64,000 bases of DNA from Pseudomonadota bacterium. GTDB taxonomy: Bacteria > Pseudomonadota > Gammaproteobacteria > Xanthomonadales > Rhodanobacteraceae. Shown here one piece after another: positions 7,986 to 15,184 of the stretch. The notes under the pieces are model-generated. The model ran no database searches and was not told the DNA's origin. It saw nothing but the letters and a program-made list of their open reading frames with translations. Location of the stretch: positions 22,868 to 86,867 of the forward strand of contig JAKAWV010000006.1 of NCBI GenBank assembly GCA_021827205.1, given 5' to 3'. The first letter of the stretch is position 1. Each line of letters opens with the position of its first letter. A program made the position numbers and the translations under genes.

Positions 7986-8647
7986 CGCCACCTCGTCAGC
8001 CAGATCGCTATGTGGCGCAAGGAATCGAGGCCGAGTTCGAGCCGGGTTCCCGGGGCCGGGTGCTGCGCAACTTGGCAGGCGTGCGTTCTGTACGCGCGAT
8101 GACGCGGCTGGAATCGGAACAGCTGCTGGTTGCCACCGAGCGCTTGATCGACGAGACCACGGTAGAGCAACGGTTCCGCGCTGAGGACGTGCGCCGCATG
8201 CATCGGCTATGGCTTGGAGACATCTACGCCTGGGCCGGGGAATATCGGCAGGTCAACATGGCCAAAGGCAGCTTCATGTTCGCAGCAGCCAACCTGATTC
8301 CGCGATTGATGCAGGCATTCGAGCAAGGGCCGTTGCACGAGTTCACGCCTTGCCGGTTTGTCGGCGTAGAGGATCAGGCGCTGGCACTGGCTGTGGTGCA
8401 TGCGGAACTGATCCTGATACACCCGTTCCGTGACGGCAACGGCCGTTGCGCACGCTTGCTGGCAGTGCTGATGGGCTTGCAGGCTGGGTTGCCGGCGTTG
8501 GATTTTGGCGGGGTGCGCGGCGAGGAGAAGCGGCGCTACATCGCGGCGGTGCACGCGGCAATGGATCGCAAGTACAAGCCGATGATCGCTGTATTCAGCC
8601 GCATCATCGCGCGGACGCAGCGTGTGGCTAAGGCTTCGCGCGGATGA
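7946..8647 (+). CDS. fic: Fic-domain AMP-transferase-like protein
   Basis: 233 residues from the GTG (MASEAGVSG); an ATG at 7982 (MTPPRQPDRY) would give 221. The Fic motif HPFRDGNGR is intact (H159 from the GTG), preceded by GEYRQVNMAKG, the flap that positions targets. Fic enzymes transfer AMP or another phosphate-linked group to protein hydroxyls and act as toxins when not inhibited. No (S/T)xxxE(G/N) inhibitory helix is visible in this chain, so control must come from a separate protein. The 62-aa gene that overlaps its 3' end on the other strand has that motif. The position between mod and res is typical of cargo genes in type III loci. Confidence 0.85.
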   Translation: MASEAGVSGNDAMTPPRQPDRYVAQGIEAEFEPGSRGRVLRNLAGVRSVRAMTRLESEQLLVATERLIDETTVEQRFRAEDVRRMHRLWLGDIYAWAGEYRQVNMAKGSFMFAAANLIPRLMQAFEQGPLHEFTPCRFVGVEDQALALAVVHAELILIHPFRDGNGRCARLLAVLMGLQAGLPALDFGGVRGEEKRRYIAAVHAAMDRKYKPMIAVFSRIIARTQRVAKASRG

Positions 8648-8816
8648 CGCGCTTGACCGACGACAGCGAGGAAGCGGATGCCGTGCGGGTGACCGTTTTG
8701 AACGGCGCGCGGATACCCTCGATGGCCGAGGAAGTCGCCACGGAGCGCAGCACACTGCGCTGGCGCTGCTTGGGATCGCGCAGGTAGGGATTGGTACTGG
8801 AGAGCTTGGACGTCAT
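8628..8816 (-). CDS. Small protein with Fic-inhibitor motif, probable antitoxin
   Basis: 62 residues beginning MTSKLSSTNPYLRDPKQRQR, followed by SVATSSAIEGIRAPF. SSAIEG fits the (S/T)xxxE(G/N) motif with which class I antitoxins such as VbhA block the Fic ATP pocket. The stop lies 20 bp inside the 3' end of fic (tail to tail), and the ATG abuts the start region of res on the other strand. The antitoxin would therefore be transcribed against the restriction operon. The protein is basic with no other domain. The motif and location are seen; binding to this Fic protein is inferred. Confidence 0.65.
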   Translation of the reverse strand: MTSKLSSTNPYLRDPKQRQRSVLRSVATSSAIEGIRAPFKTVTRTASASSLSSVKRVIRAKP

Positions 8817-8817
8817 G

Positions 8818-8865
8818 ATGAAATTGTACCAGCCACAGTGGGAAGCCAGGGTGCAAAAGGCATGA
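8818..8865 (+). other. 15-codon ORF overlapping the res start (ATGA)
   Basis: ATG at 8818 opens MKLYQPQWEARVQKA and stops at a TGA that overlaps the ATG of res. Its sequence looks like a plausible Res N-terminus in the wrong frame: restoring one base near 8860 would give a continuous chain into MNRHVNAIAG. It is either a coupled leader or the true 5' end of res after a one-base deletion. Confidence 0.35.
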
Positions 8866-11549
8866 ATCGGCACGTCAACGCCATCGCCGGGCGCCTGAGC
8901 CTGCGGCCGCCGCAGCGGATCTCGCTGGAACGGCTGGATCGCATTACCGAGATCGCCCCGCCGCGGAAAGACGCGGACGTGGCCGCGGCGCTGGAGGCGA
9001 TCCGCAGCGAGTTTCCGTCGGTCACCGATTTCGAGCGCGAGTTCCCTTCGCTGTGCTTTGCACTGGCCACGGGTGTCGGCAAGACCCGGCTGATGGGCGC
9101 GTTCATCAGCTACTTGCACCTGGCGCACGGCATCAACAACTTCTTCGTGCTGGCGCCCAACCTCACGATTTACAACAAGCTGATCGCGGACTTCACGCCC
9201 AACACGCCGAAGTACGTGTTCAAGGGCATCGCCGAGTTCGCCGTCAATGCGCCCGCGGTGATCACGGGCGACACCTACGACCAACGCGACCCGGCAAGCG
9301 GCGGACTGTTTGGCGGCGTGCGCATCAACATCTTCAACATCTCCAAGATCAACTCCGAGGTGCGCGGCGGCAAGGCGCCGCGGATCAAGCGGCTGTCCGA
9401 GTACATCGGACAGAGCTACTTCGACTACCTGGCGGGCTTGCCGGACCTGGTGCTGCTGATGGATGAGTCGCACCGCTACCGCGCCAGCGCCGGCGTGCGC
9501 GCCATCAACGAGCTGAAGCCGATCCTCGGCCTGGAGCTGACGGCCACGCCGTTTGTGGAGACCGGCAAGGGCCCACTGCCGTTCAAGAACGTGCTCTATG
9601 ACTACCCGCTGGGCCAGGCGATGGCCGATGGCTTCGTCAAGGAGCCGGCCGTGGTCACGCGCAAGGACTTCAACCCGGCCGGCATGTCGGCCGAGGAGAT
9701 CGAACGCCTGAAGCTGGAAGACGGTATCCGCCTGCATGAGAGCGTGAAGGTGGAGCTGGAGACCTACGCGCGCGAGACCGGCAGCGCCATCGTCAAGCCG
9801 TTCCTGCTGGTCATCGCCCGCGACATCACCCACGCCGGGGCGCTGCTGCAGCGGGTCCAGTCCGACGCGTTCTTCGAGGGGCGCTACAGGAACAAGGCCA
9901 TCCAGGTGGATTCCAGCCGGACCGGCGCGGACGAGGAGGAAATGATCCAGCGTCTGCTGAAGGTCGAGCATACGGAAGAGCCGACCGAGATCGTCATCCA
10001 CGTCAACATGCTGAAGGAAGGCTGGGACGTCACCAACCTGTACACGATCGTGCCGCTGCGCGCCGCCAATGCGCGCATCCTGATCGAGCAATCCATCGGC
10101 CGCGGCCTGCGCCTGCCCTACGGCAAGCGTACCGGCGTGACGGCGGTGGACCGGCTGAACATCGTGGCGCACGATCGCTTCCAGGAAATCATCGACGAGG
10201 CCGGCCGGTCCGATTCGCCGATCCGCATGCAGTCGGTGGTGCTCGATGCCGATCAGTTGCAGCAGCGGACGGCCACGGTGGTTTCTCAATCCCGGCTCGC
10301 CACCCGGCTGGGATTTCGCCCGCCACAGGTGACCGGCAGCACGACCTTGGCGGGTGCGGACGATACGCCGGCGTTCACCAAGCCCGAGGAGCAGGCGCTG
10401 GCGCAGCTTGCCTATCAGGCTATTCAGAACCTCGGTGGACAGCCACAGCTCGCGCCGACGCTCGAGTCGCTGAAACGGCCGGACATTCAGGCCGCCATCG
10501 TCAAGGTGGTCGCAGAGCAGCGGCAACCCAGTCAGTTGGCGTTGGATGGTGTTGGCGAGAAACCCGACGTCGCCGCCATCGTGGCGAAGACGGTCGAGAT
10601 GGTCACGCGGCAGACCATCGACATTCCGCGCATCCTCGTGGTGCCCAGAGGCGAGGTGAAGTCAGGCTTCAGATCCTTCACGTTGAAGCTGGACAACCTG
10701 CGTTACCCCGCCGTCGCGGACGAGCTGTGGGTGCAACACCTGCGCACGAACCAACTGGAGGTGATCGCGCTGGGCCGTGGCGGCATCGACGAGGCACGGC
10801 TGGAAGACTACGTGGTCAGCGGGCTCGTCGACTTCAACGACGTTGCCTATGACGACCATGCCGATCTGCTGTACGACCTCGCGCGGCAGACCGTCGAGCA
10901 CTTCCGAACTTACCTGTCTGAAAACGACACGCGCAAGGTGCTGCGCTGCTATCAGCGCGACATCGCGCGCTTCATCCACGCCCAGATGCAGGCGCATTCC
11001 TGGGAGGATGTGGCGGGTTACGACGCGGTCGTCAGCAAGGGCTACACCGAGCTCAAACCCAGCGCGTACACCCACGGCGTGCAGGAGCCCATCGCAGACT
11101 ACCGAGTCTCGCCGCTCGACAAGAGCAACATGGCGAAGTACCTGTTCGGCGGCTTCAAGCGCTGCCTGTACGACGTGCAGAAATTCGACTCGGACGCCGA
11201 ACGCAAGCTGGCCGTGATTCTCGACCGCGACGCCGAGAAGTGGTTCAAGCCAGCCAAGGGCCAGTTCCAGATCTATTACAAGCAAGGCGCCGATCACCCC
11301 GAGTACCAGCCCGACTTCGTCGCCGAGACCGCGGAGTGCATCTACCTGCTCGAGCCCAAGGCGAACAACGAGATGGACGATCCGATCGTGCGCGCCAAAG
11401 CAGAATCAGCCGTCAACTGGTGCCGCAATGCCTCAGAGCATGCTGCTCTCCACGGCGGGAAGCCCTGGCGGTACGTGCTGATTCCGCACGACGCGATCGC
11501 GGAGAACAGGACTCTCTCGGCACTGGCCGGTGAGTATGGAACAAATTGA
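8862..11549 (+). CDS. res: Type III restriction enzyme subunit (Res)
   Basis: 895 residues from the ATG (MNRHVNAIAGRLSLRPPQ). Superfamily 2 helicase motifs are present: Walker A ATGVGKT (69-75), DESH in LMDESHRYR (D201), ELTATPF, and QSIGRGLRLPYGKR. The C-terminal PD-(D/E)xK nuclease reads YQPDF (817-819) and LEPK (E831, K833). Res couples ATP hydrolysis to communication between two inversely oriented sites and cuts DNA bound by Mod. All catalytic motifs look intact. It is separated from mod by two inserted genes and a small antisense gene. The exact start is uncertain because of the upstream 15-codon frame. Confidence 0.9.
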   Translation: MNRHVNAIAGRLSLRPPQRISLERLDRITEIAPPRKDADVAAALEAIRSEFPSVTDFEREFPSLCFALATGVGKTRLMGAFISYLHLAHGINNFFVLAPNLTIYNKLIADFTPNTPKYVFKGIAEFAVNAPAVITGDTYDQRDPASGGLFGGVRINIFNISKINSEVRGGKAPRIKRLSEYIGQSYFDYLAGLPDLVLLMDESHRYRASAGVRAINELKPILGLELTATPFVETGKGPLPFKNVLYDYPLGQAMADGFVKEPAVVTRKDFNPAGMSAEEIERLKLEDGIRLHESVKVELETYARETGSAIVKPFLLVIARDITHAGALLQRVQSDAFFEGRYRNKAIQVDSSRTGADEEEMIQRLLKVEHTEEPTEIVIHVNMLKEGWDVTNLYTIVPLRAANARILIEQSIGRGLRLPYGKRTGVTAVDRLNIVAHDRFQEIIDEAGRSDSPIRMQSVVLDADQLQQRTATVVSQSRLATRLGFRPPQVTGSTTLAGADDTPAFTKPEEQALAQLAYQAIQNLGGQPQLAPTLESLKRPDIQAAIVKVVAEQRQPSQLALDGVGEKPDVAAIVAKTVEMVTRQTIDIPRILVVPRGEVKSGFRSFTLKLDNLRYPAVADELWVQHLRTNQLEVIALGRGGIDEARLEDYVVSGLVDFNDVAYDDHADLLYDLARQTVEHFRTYLSENDTRKVLRCYQRDIARFIHAQMQAHSWEDVAGYDAVVSKGYTELKPSAYTHGVQEPIADYRVSPLDKSNMAKYLFGGFKRCLYDVQKFDSDAERKLAVILDRDAEKWFKPAKGQFQIYYKQGADHPEYQPDFVAETAECIYLLEPKANNEMDDPIVRAKAESAVNWCRNASEHAALHGGKPWRYVLIPHDAIAENRTLSALAGEYGTN

Positions 11550-11679
11550 AGCTCTTCCATCAGCCGTGACGCTGACGGCACCGAAAGCCGAACTGGATGT
11601 GCTTGCCGCCGAGTTCGAACGTGATTCCGCGGCCTTGCCACACAGTGATCAAGTACTCAAACAGTGGAGCCCTGGATGA
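11536..11679 (+). CDS. 47-aa ORF overlapping the res stop
   Basis: ATG lies 14 bp inside the end of res, and the frame encodes MEQIEALPSAVTLTAPKAEL and 27 more residues, ending VLKQWSPG. Composition is protein-like (acidic helix LDVLAAEFERD). I do not recognise a family. It could be the 5' stump of a gene cut by the rearranged DNA that follows. Nothing recognisable lies between 11680 and 11975. Confidence 0.35.
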   Translation: MEQIEALPSAVTLTAPKAELDVLAAEFERDSAALPHSDQVLKQWSPG

Positions 11680-11975
11680 ACCGGTGCCCCTGCAACATCG
11701 CCTTCCCGGCGCAAGCTGCAGCCTTTGAGCCGCAATGACGTCGAACTTCGTTCATCGGGCAAGGCGCTGGCGTAGCGGGCGCGGCGCCGTTTATTCCCTC
11801 GGAACCGGGGTGATAAGTTCCTTGCAGCAACCCGTGGGAGCCATCGCCAGTACAAGCACCCGTCCAAGCCCGGCCGGGTCACTGTTCCTGGCAAGCCCAG
11901 CGATGATTTGGCTCGCTCAACAGTACCCTGAAGCACGCTGGCCTCAAGAGGTAAGTCCCATGCGCTACGCAATCG

Positions 11976-12090
11976 TCATTGTGCGTATTTCGGTCCATCG
12001 TGACCGACGATTTCGCTAAGCCGTGACCGGTCGTTTCGGTAAGGCGTGACCGCCGATTTCGCTTGATCGTGACCGATTCTGGTCGGTTTC
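11976..12090 (+). repeat. IS21-type multiple terminal repeats, 23-bp period
   Basis: CGTGACCG starts at 11999, 12022, 12045 and 12068, exactly 23 bp apart. The first three copies continue with the loose consensus A/T-CGTTTCGNTAAG or a close relative. A diverged copy precedes them at 11976, with TGTGCG at 11980 as a possible outer tip. Arrays of this kind are the transposase binding sites at IS21-family ends. They lie upstream of the istA remnant, as expected. Confidence 0.7.
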
Positions 12091-12183
12091 CGAAATCGCC
12101 GGTCACACCTTGGCGAAACGGGTGGTCGGGTTCGTTGTGCATGTTTCCAGCGGTCGCCATCCTCCCCGGCTTTTGGGGGAGCG

Positions 12184-12347
12184 ATGCCGACACCGAGAGT
12201 GACCATGCGCAACATCAAGGAACTGCTTCGCCTCAAGCTCGACTGCGGGCTCTCGCACGAGCGCATCGGCCGCGCCCTGGGGCTGTCCAAGAGCGTGGTC
12301 AGCAAGTACGTGGCCCGGGCTCGGATCGCCGGCCTCGACTGGCCGGG
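12184..12347 (+). pseudogene. istA: istA fragment (IS21 transposase N-terminus)
   Basis: ATG at 12184 opens MPTPRVTMRNIKELLRLKL, then a helix-turn-helix GLSHERIGRALGLSKSVVSK and AGLDWPG, the standard start of IS21 transposases. Homology ends near 12347, where the sequence joins the end of the istB fragment in opposite orientation. The DDE catalytic core is missing, so it cannot transpose. Confidence 0.75.
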
Positions 12348-12379
12348 TGTGAGTGTAACAGCGGGTCGTGATGAGTCGG

Positions 12380-12568
12380 TCAGAAGGGCTCGTCGATCAC
12401 CTCCTTGGCAGCGGCTTCGCGCACCTGTTCGCGTGACTTGATCCGGGCCTTGGCCGTGCTGCTGGAGTGGCGGAAGCGGTAGGACTCGTTGCCGTCTCAA
12501 CGATGTGGCAGTGATGCGTGAGCCGATCCAGCAGGTGGTGATCGATCTTGCCCACGAAGATTCCGCAC
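12380..12568 (-). pseudogene. istB: istB fragment (IS21 helper ATPase C-terminus), frameshifted
   Basis: On the minus strand the sequence reads KIDHHLLDRLTHHCHIVET, then after a one-base loss continues in another frame as GNESYRFRHSSSTAKARIK and ends EVIDEPF at a TGA (12382-12380). This is the C-terminus of the IstB ATPase. The Walker motifs are absent. Confidence 0.7.
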
Positions 12569-12632
12569 CAAGCGGTTCCTGATCCGCTTGTGCCATGGCC
12601 CGGATGTACATACCATGGACATGCCGAACCAA

Positions 12633-12944
12633 ATGAGGTTGACCGTGAACGCCGCCATCGAACGCATCGTGGTGCAGACCACCACACAGGAAAAACGCGC
12701 CATAGTCGCCAAGGCCAAGAAGCTCGACATGACCGTCTCGGAGCTGATGCGCAGCGGTGCACAGGCGTACCTGCCGGCCGACGCCGACCTCGTCGCCCTG
12801 GCCGAGGCGGCCCAGGCCTCCGCCCGGCGCTCCATGGCCGCGATGGATGATGCATTTGCGCGCATTGCTGCGAGCAACGCGCGCATCGCGGCGATGGAAG
12901 CGGCCGCCAAGGCGCCGGCATCCCGTCGCGGCCACACGCCGTAA
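12633..12944 (+). CDS. Probable ribbon-helix-helix DNA-binding protein of a three-gene cassette
   Basis: 103 residues from the ATG giving MRLTVNAAIERIVVQ; in-frame ATGs at 12615 and 12621 are alternatives. The N-terminal pattern, a beta strand (ERIVVQTT) followed by two helices (EKRAIVAKAKKLDM and VSELMRSGAQAY), is that of RHH/CopG proteins, including relaxosome accessory and antitoxin proteins. The C-terminal half is an Ala-rich helix (SMAAMDDAFARIAASNARI). The stop overlaps the next start by one base (TAATG). Role unknown; context suggests a plasmid- or island-derived cassette. Confidence 0.65.
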   Translation: MRLTVNAAIERIVVQTTTQEKRAIVAKAKKLDMTVSELMRSGAQAYLPADADLVALAEAAQASARRSMAAMDDAFARIAASNARIAAMEAAAKAPASRRGHTP

Positions 12945-13144
12945 TGGGCGGCGCACAGACGATCTGGAATGCGCTCACCACGATCATCCAGATGGAGGGG
13001 CGGGTGACGCAGCAGGCGCAGTTGCTGACCGCGCAACAAGCCAGGCTCGAGACCCTCACCGAGCGCGTCATCCGCCTCGAAGCGCAGATGGAGATGCTGC
13101 TGATCGGCGCCGGCGCCAAGTCGCCGAGCAAGCGACTGAGGTGA
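12944..13144 (+). CDS. Small coiled-coil protein, second gene of the cassette
   Basis: 66 residues, starting in a TAATG overlap with the RHH gene. It is almost wholly helical: QMEGRVTQQAQLLTAQQARL, then TLTERVIRLEAQMEMLL, with a basic tail SPSKRLR. Heptad spacing of Leu/Val/Ile suggests an oligomerising coiled coil. No family with known function comes to mind. Three bases separate it from the third gene, so the three are co-translated. Confidence 0.65.
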   Translation: MGGAQTIWNALTTIIQMEGRVTQQAQLLTAQQARLETLTERVIRLEAQMEMLLIGAGAKSPSKRLR

Positions 13145-13147
13145 CCG

Positions 13148-13372
13148 ATGAGTGCGACCGCACTGCTGGTGGTGGACAGCCTGTACAGCCTCGTCGACCT
13201 CGAGCCGGTGGCCGCGGCCGCTCTCACCGCCGCGCCCCGCGCGAACTCACCGCAGGAGGCGCTCGAACGACTACGCGCCCGGCAGGCCGACTTCGAGGCG
13301 GCGCAGGCACCCGCTTCTGCGCCGGCTCGTCATCTCCACGCCCGCCTCCAAAAACCGGGCGCGAGCATGTAA
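13148..13372 (+). CDS. Uncharacterised small protein, third gene of the cassette
   Basis: 74 residues, ATG three bases after the preceding stop. The N-terminal LLVVDSLYSLVDLEPVAAAA is hydrophobic but without a clear membrane segment. The C-terminal half is helical and ends with a basic tail. I do not recognise it. It shares compact spacing and strand with the RHH and coiled-coil genes, so a joint function is likely. Bases 13373-13580 after it hold no visible gene. Confidence 0.5.
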   Translation: MSATALLVVDSLYSLVDLEPVAAAALTAAPRANSPQEALERLRARQADFEAAQAPASAPARHLHARLQKPGASM

Positions 13373-13580
13373 CAGCCAGACCCTCAAACAACAGGTGCGG
13401 TGGCCGCACGTACATTTCAACGAGCGGTAACTTTGGATGGGCACAGGATGGGCATTTGTGCCCACCGAGCGACTTGTGCCGAAGGTTGAGTCATCGGTCA
13501 TCAGTGCGCGTAGCGCACGTAACCTTGAGTGCCAGCGCCCCGATCGAGACGACCAGGCTCGGATTTCAACTCAATGGAAT

Positions 13581-13657
13581 TGGCGCGCCCGGCGGGATTC
13601 GAACCCACGACCCCTGCCTTCGGAGGGCAGTACTCTATCCGGCTGAGCTACGGGCGC
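13581..13657 (-). tRNA. tRNA-Arg (CCG)
   Basis: 77 nt with a 7-bp acceptor stem (GCGCCCG/CGGGCGC), encoded CCA end, GGTTCGAATCC T-arm, and anticodon loop CTCCGAA between CTGCC and GGCAG, giving anticodon CCG for CGG codons. It lies on the right border of the defence and mobile region, a usual place for island integration, but no duplicated tRNA 3' end was seen on the left side. Confidence 0.95.
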
Positions 13658-13867
13658 AGGGTGCCGATTTTGCCACGGATTGCGCAAGCCGTGGCACGCC
13701 GTTGCGTGTCGCGCATGCAGGTGCGGACCAGTTGCCGAGCAGCCGTGCGCGCTGCGCCAGTGCGTGAAAACGGCCGCTGAGTTGAGCGGCTGCGGAGCTT
13801 GGCTATACTTCGCGGATTGGCTGCCCCAGCGGGCGGACTCCCTTCAGGATCGAGCAGAGGTGTACTC

Positions 13868-14401
13868 GTGAGTGGACCGATCAGCCCATCCGACAAGCGT
13901 TTTCTGCGGCAGTTTTCGACCGTCCTCACCATTCTTCTGCTGGTCGCGCTCGGCCTGATCGCATTGGCTGCGTATATCTACGACCGCATGCCGCAGCCCA
14001 CTGATCCGGCGCTGCAGCAACAGGTGGATGCGCGCATTGCGCCGGTCGGCGCTGTGTATGCCGGCGCCGCCGGGGCGGCGGCGATGCAGGCAGCGCGGGC
14101 AGCGGCGAACAAGGCCGCGGCGGCCCAGGTGGCTTATGGCGGCACGCTCGACGGCCATGTCATCTTCAATCATCTGTGCACGACCTGCCATACCGCTGGT
14201 GTGGCGGGCGCGCCGGTCATCGGCAACAAGGCGATGTGGGGTCCGCGCATCGCGCAAGGCATCAACGTCCTGGTGCAGCACGCGATTCACGGCTATCACG
14301 GCCCGGATGGCAATTTCATGCCGCCCAAGGGCGGCAATCCGGCGCTGACCGATGCCCAGATCGAAGCCACGGTGAAGTGGATGGTGTCGCAGGTCAAATA
14401 A
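13868..14401 (+). CDS. Membrane-anchored cytochrome c5
   Basis: 177 residues from a GTG with AGAGG eight bases upstream. A membrane segment (TVLTILLLVALGLIALAAYI) near residue 20-40 anchors the protein with its C-terminal part in the periplasm. An Ala-rich linker precedes a single haem domain: CTTCH (C104, C107, H108) and a Met ligand in GNFMPPKGG. Cytochromes c5 carry electrons in the periplasm toward terminal oxidases or other reductases. The next gene is a hydrolase 90 bp downstream; no oxidase subunits are nearby, so its partner is unknown. Confidence 0.85.
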   Translation: MSGPISPSDKRFLRQFSTVLTILLLVALGLIALAAYIYDRMPQPTDPALQQQVDARIAPVGAVYAGAAGAAAMQAARAAANKAAAAQVAYGGTLDGHVIFNHLCTTCHTAGVAGAPVIGNKAMWGPRIAQGINVLVQHAIHGYHGPDGNFMPPKGGNPALTDAQIEATVKWMVSQVK

Positions 14402-14491
14402 GCCATCTGCCGCAGCCGGCGTTGCGTGGCGCGCATGCGCGACCGATGCGCCCGGCCCGCGCCGAGTCGTCCCGCTGTCGAGACATGCCTC

Positions 14492-15184
14492 ATGAGTCCA
14501 CCCCCCCTCACAGCACTGCCAGCGCATTTCCCCGATGTCGCCGGTCGCCATGCGCTGGCCGGTCCGGCCGGCAGAATCGAAGTGGCCGTGGATCGGCCGG
14601 AACCCGAACTGGCGCGGCGCGGCACGGCAATCATCTGCCACCCGCATCCATTGCAGGGCGGCAGCATGAGCAACAAGGTGGTGACCATGCTGGCGCGCAC
14701 GCTGCAGGAGTCCGGCCTGGCCACGGTGCGCTTCAACTTTCGCGGCGTGGGTGAATCGGAAGGCAGTTACGACGAAGGCCAAGGTGAAGGCGCCGATCTG
14801 GTCGCCGTGGCCGACTGGGTGCGCCAGGCGCAACCGGGCGATGCGTTGTGGCTGGCGGGCTTCTCGTTCGGCAGCTACATCAGCATCGCGCACGCGCGCC
14901 AGCTCGATGCCGCGGCGTTGATCAGCGTGGCGCCGCCGGTCGGACACTGGCCGTTCGATGCGCTGGCGCTGCCGGGCTGTCCGTGGCTGGTGGTGCAGGG
15001 CGAGGACGACGAGGTGGTCGATCCGCAGGCCGTGTTCGATTTTGTCGAGCGGCTGGAAAGCAAGCCGGTGCTGATCCGCATGCCGGACGCCGGGCACTTC
15101 TTCCACCGCCGTCTGATGGACTTGCGCGGCGCGGTGCGCCACGCGATTCGCGGCTGGCTGCCGCCACCGCGCGAGGTGACGTGA
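14492..15184 (+). CDS. Alpha/beta hydrolase
   Basis: 230 residues from the ATG giving MSPPPLTALPAHF. CHPHPLQGGSMSNKVV is the conserved oxyanion strand of the YqiA/YpfH-like cytosolic hydrolases. The nucleophile elbow is GFSFGS, the acid lies in EDDEVVDP and the histidine in DAGHFFHRR, so the triad is complete. Substrate unknown. The stop overlaps the zapE start (GTGA), a coupling that makes co-expression with zapE likely. Confidence 0.8.
   Translation: MSPPPLTALPAHFPDVAGRHALAGPAGRIEVAVDRPEPELARRGTAIICHPHPLQGGSMSNKVVTMLARTLQESGLATVRFNFRGVGESEGSYDEGQGEGADLVAVADWVRQAQPGDALWLAGFSFGSYISIAHARQLDAAALISVAPPVGHWPFDALALPGCPWLVVQGEDDEVVDPQAVFDFVERLESKPVLIRMPDAGHFFHRRLMDLRGAVRHAIRGWLPPPREVT

Larger units (their letters stand above)
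11980..12568. mobile_element. Scrambled IS21-family remnant
   Basis: The segment contains IS21-like terminal repeats, the first 55 codons of istA on the plus strand and the last 60-odd codons of istB on the minus strand. In an intact IS21 element istA and istB are adjacent on one strand, so this is a rearranged or composite relic. TGTGAGTGTAAC at about 12348 may be the outer end belonging to the istB half. Confidence 0.65.

Noticed and set aside
8628-10526. 632-codon open frame on the minus strand opposite res
   Set aside because: It lies opposite a gene with complete helicase and nuclease motifs and is an effect of high GC in the third codon position. Only its last 62 codons, outside most of res, were kept as the small antitoxin-like gene.
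13581-13657. tRNA-Arg as attachment site of a complete integrated island
   Set aside because: No integrase gene and no second copy of the tRNA 3' end were found on the left side, so borders cannot be claimed.
13437-13780. Overlapping plus-strand frames with [17 protein letters not shown] and [15 protein letters not shown]
   Set aside because: These are well-known false proteins made by reading the complement of a tRNA gene; the tRNA-Arg is real.
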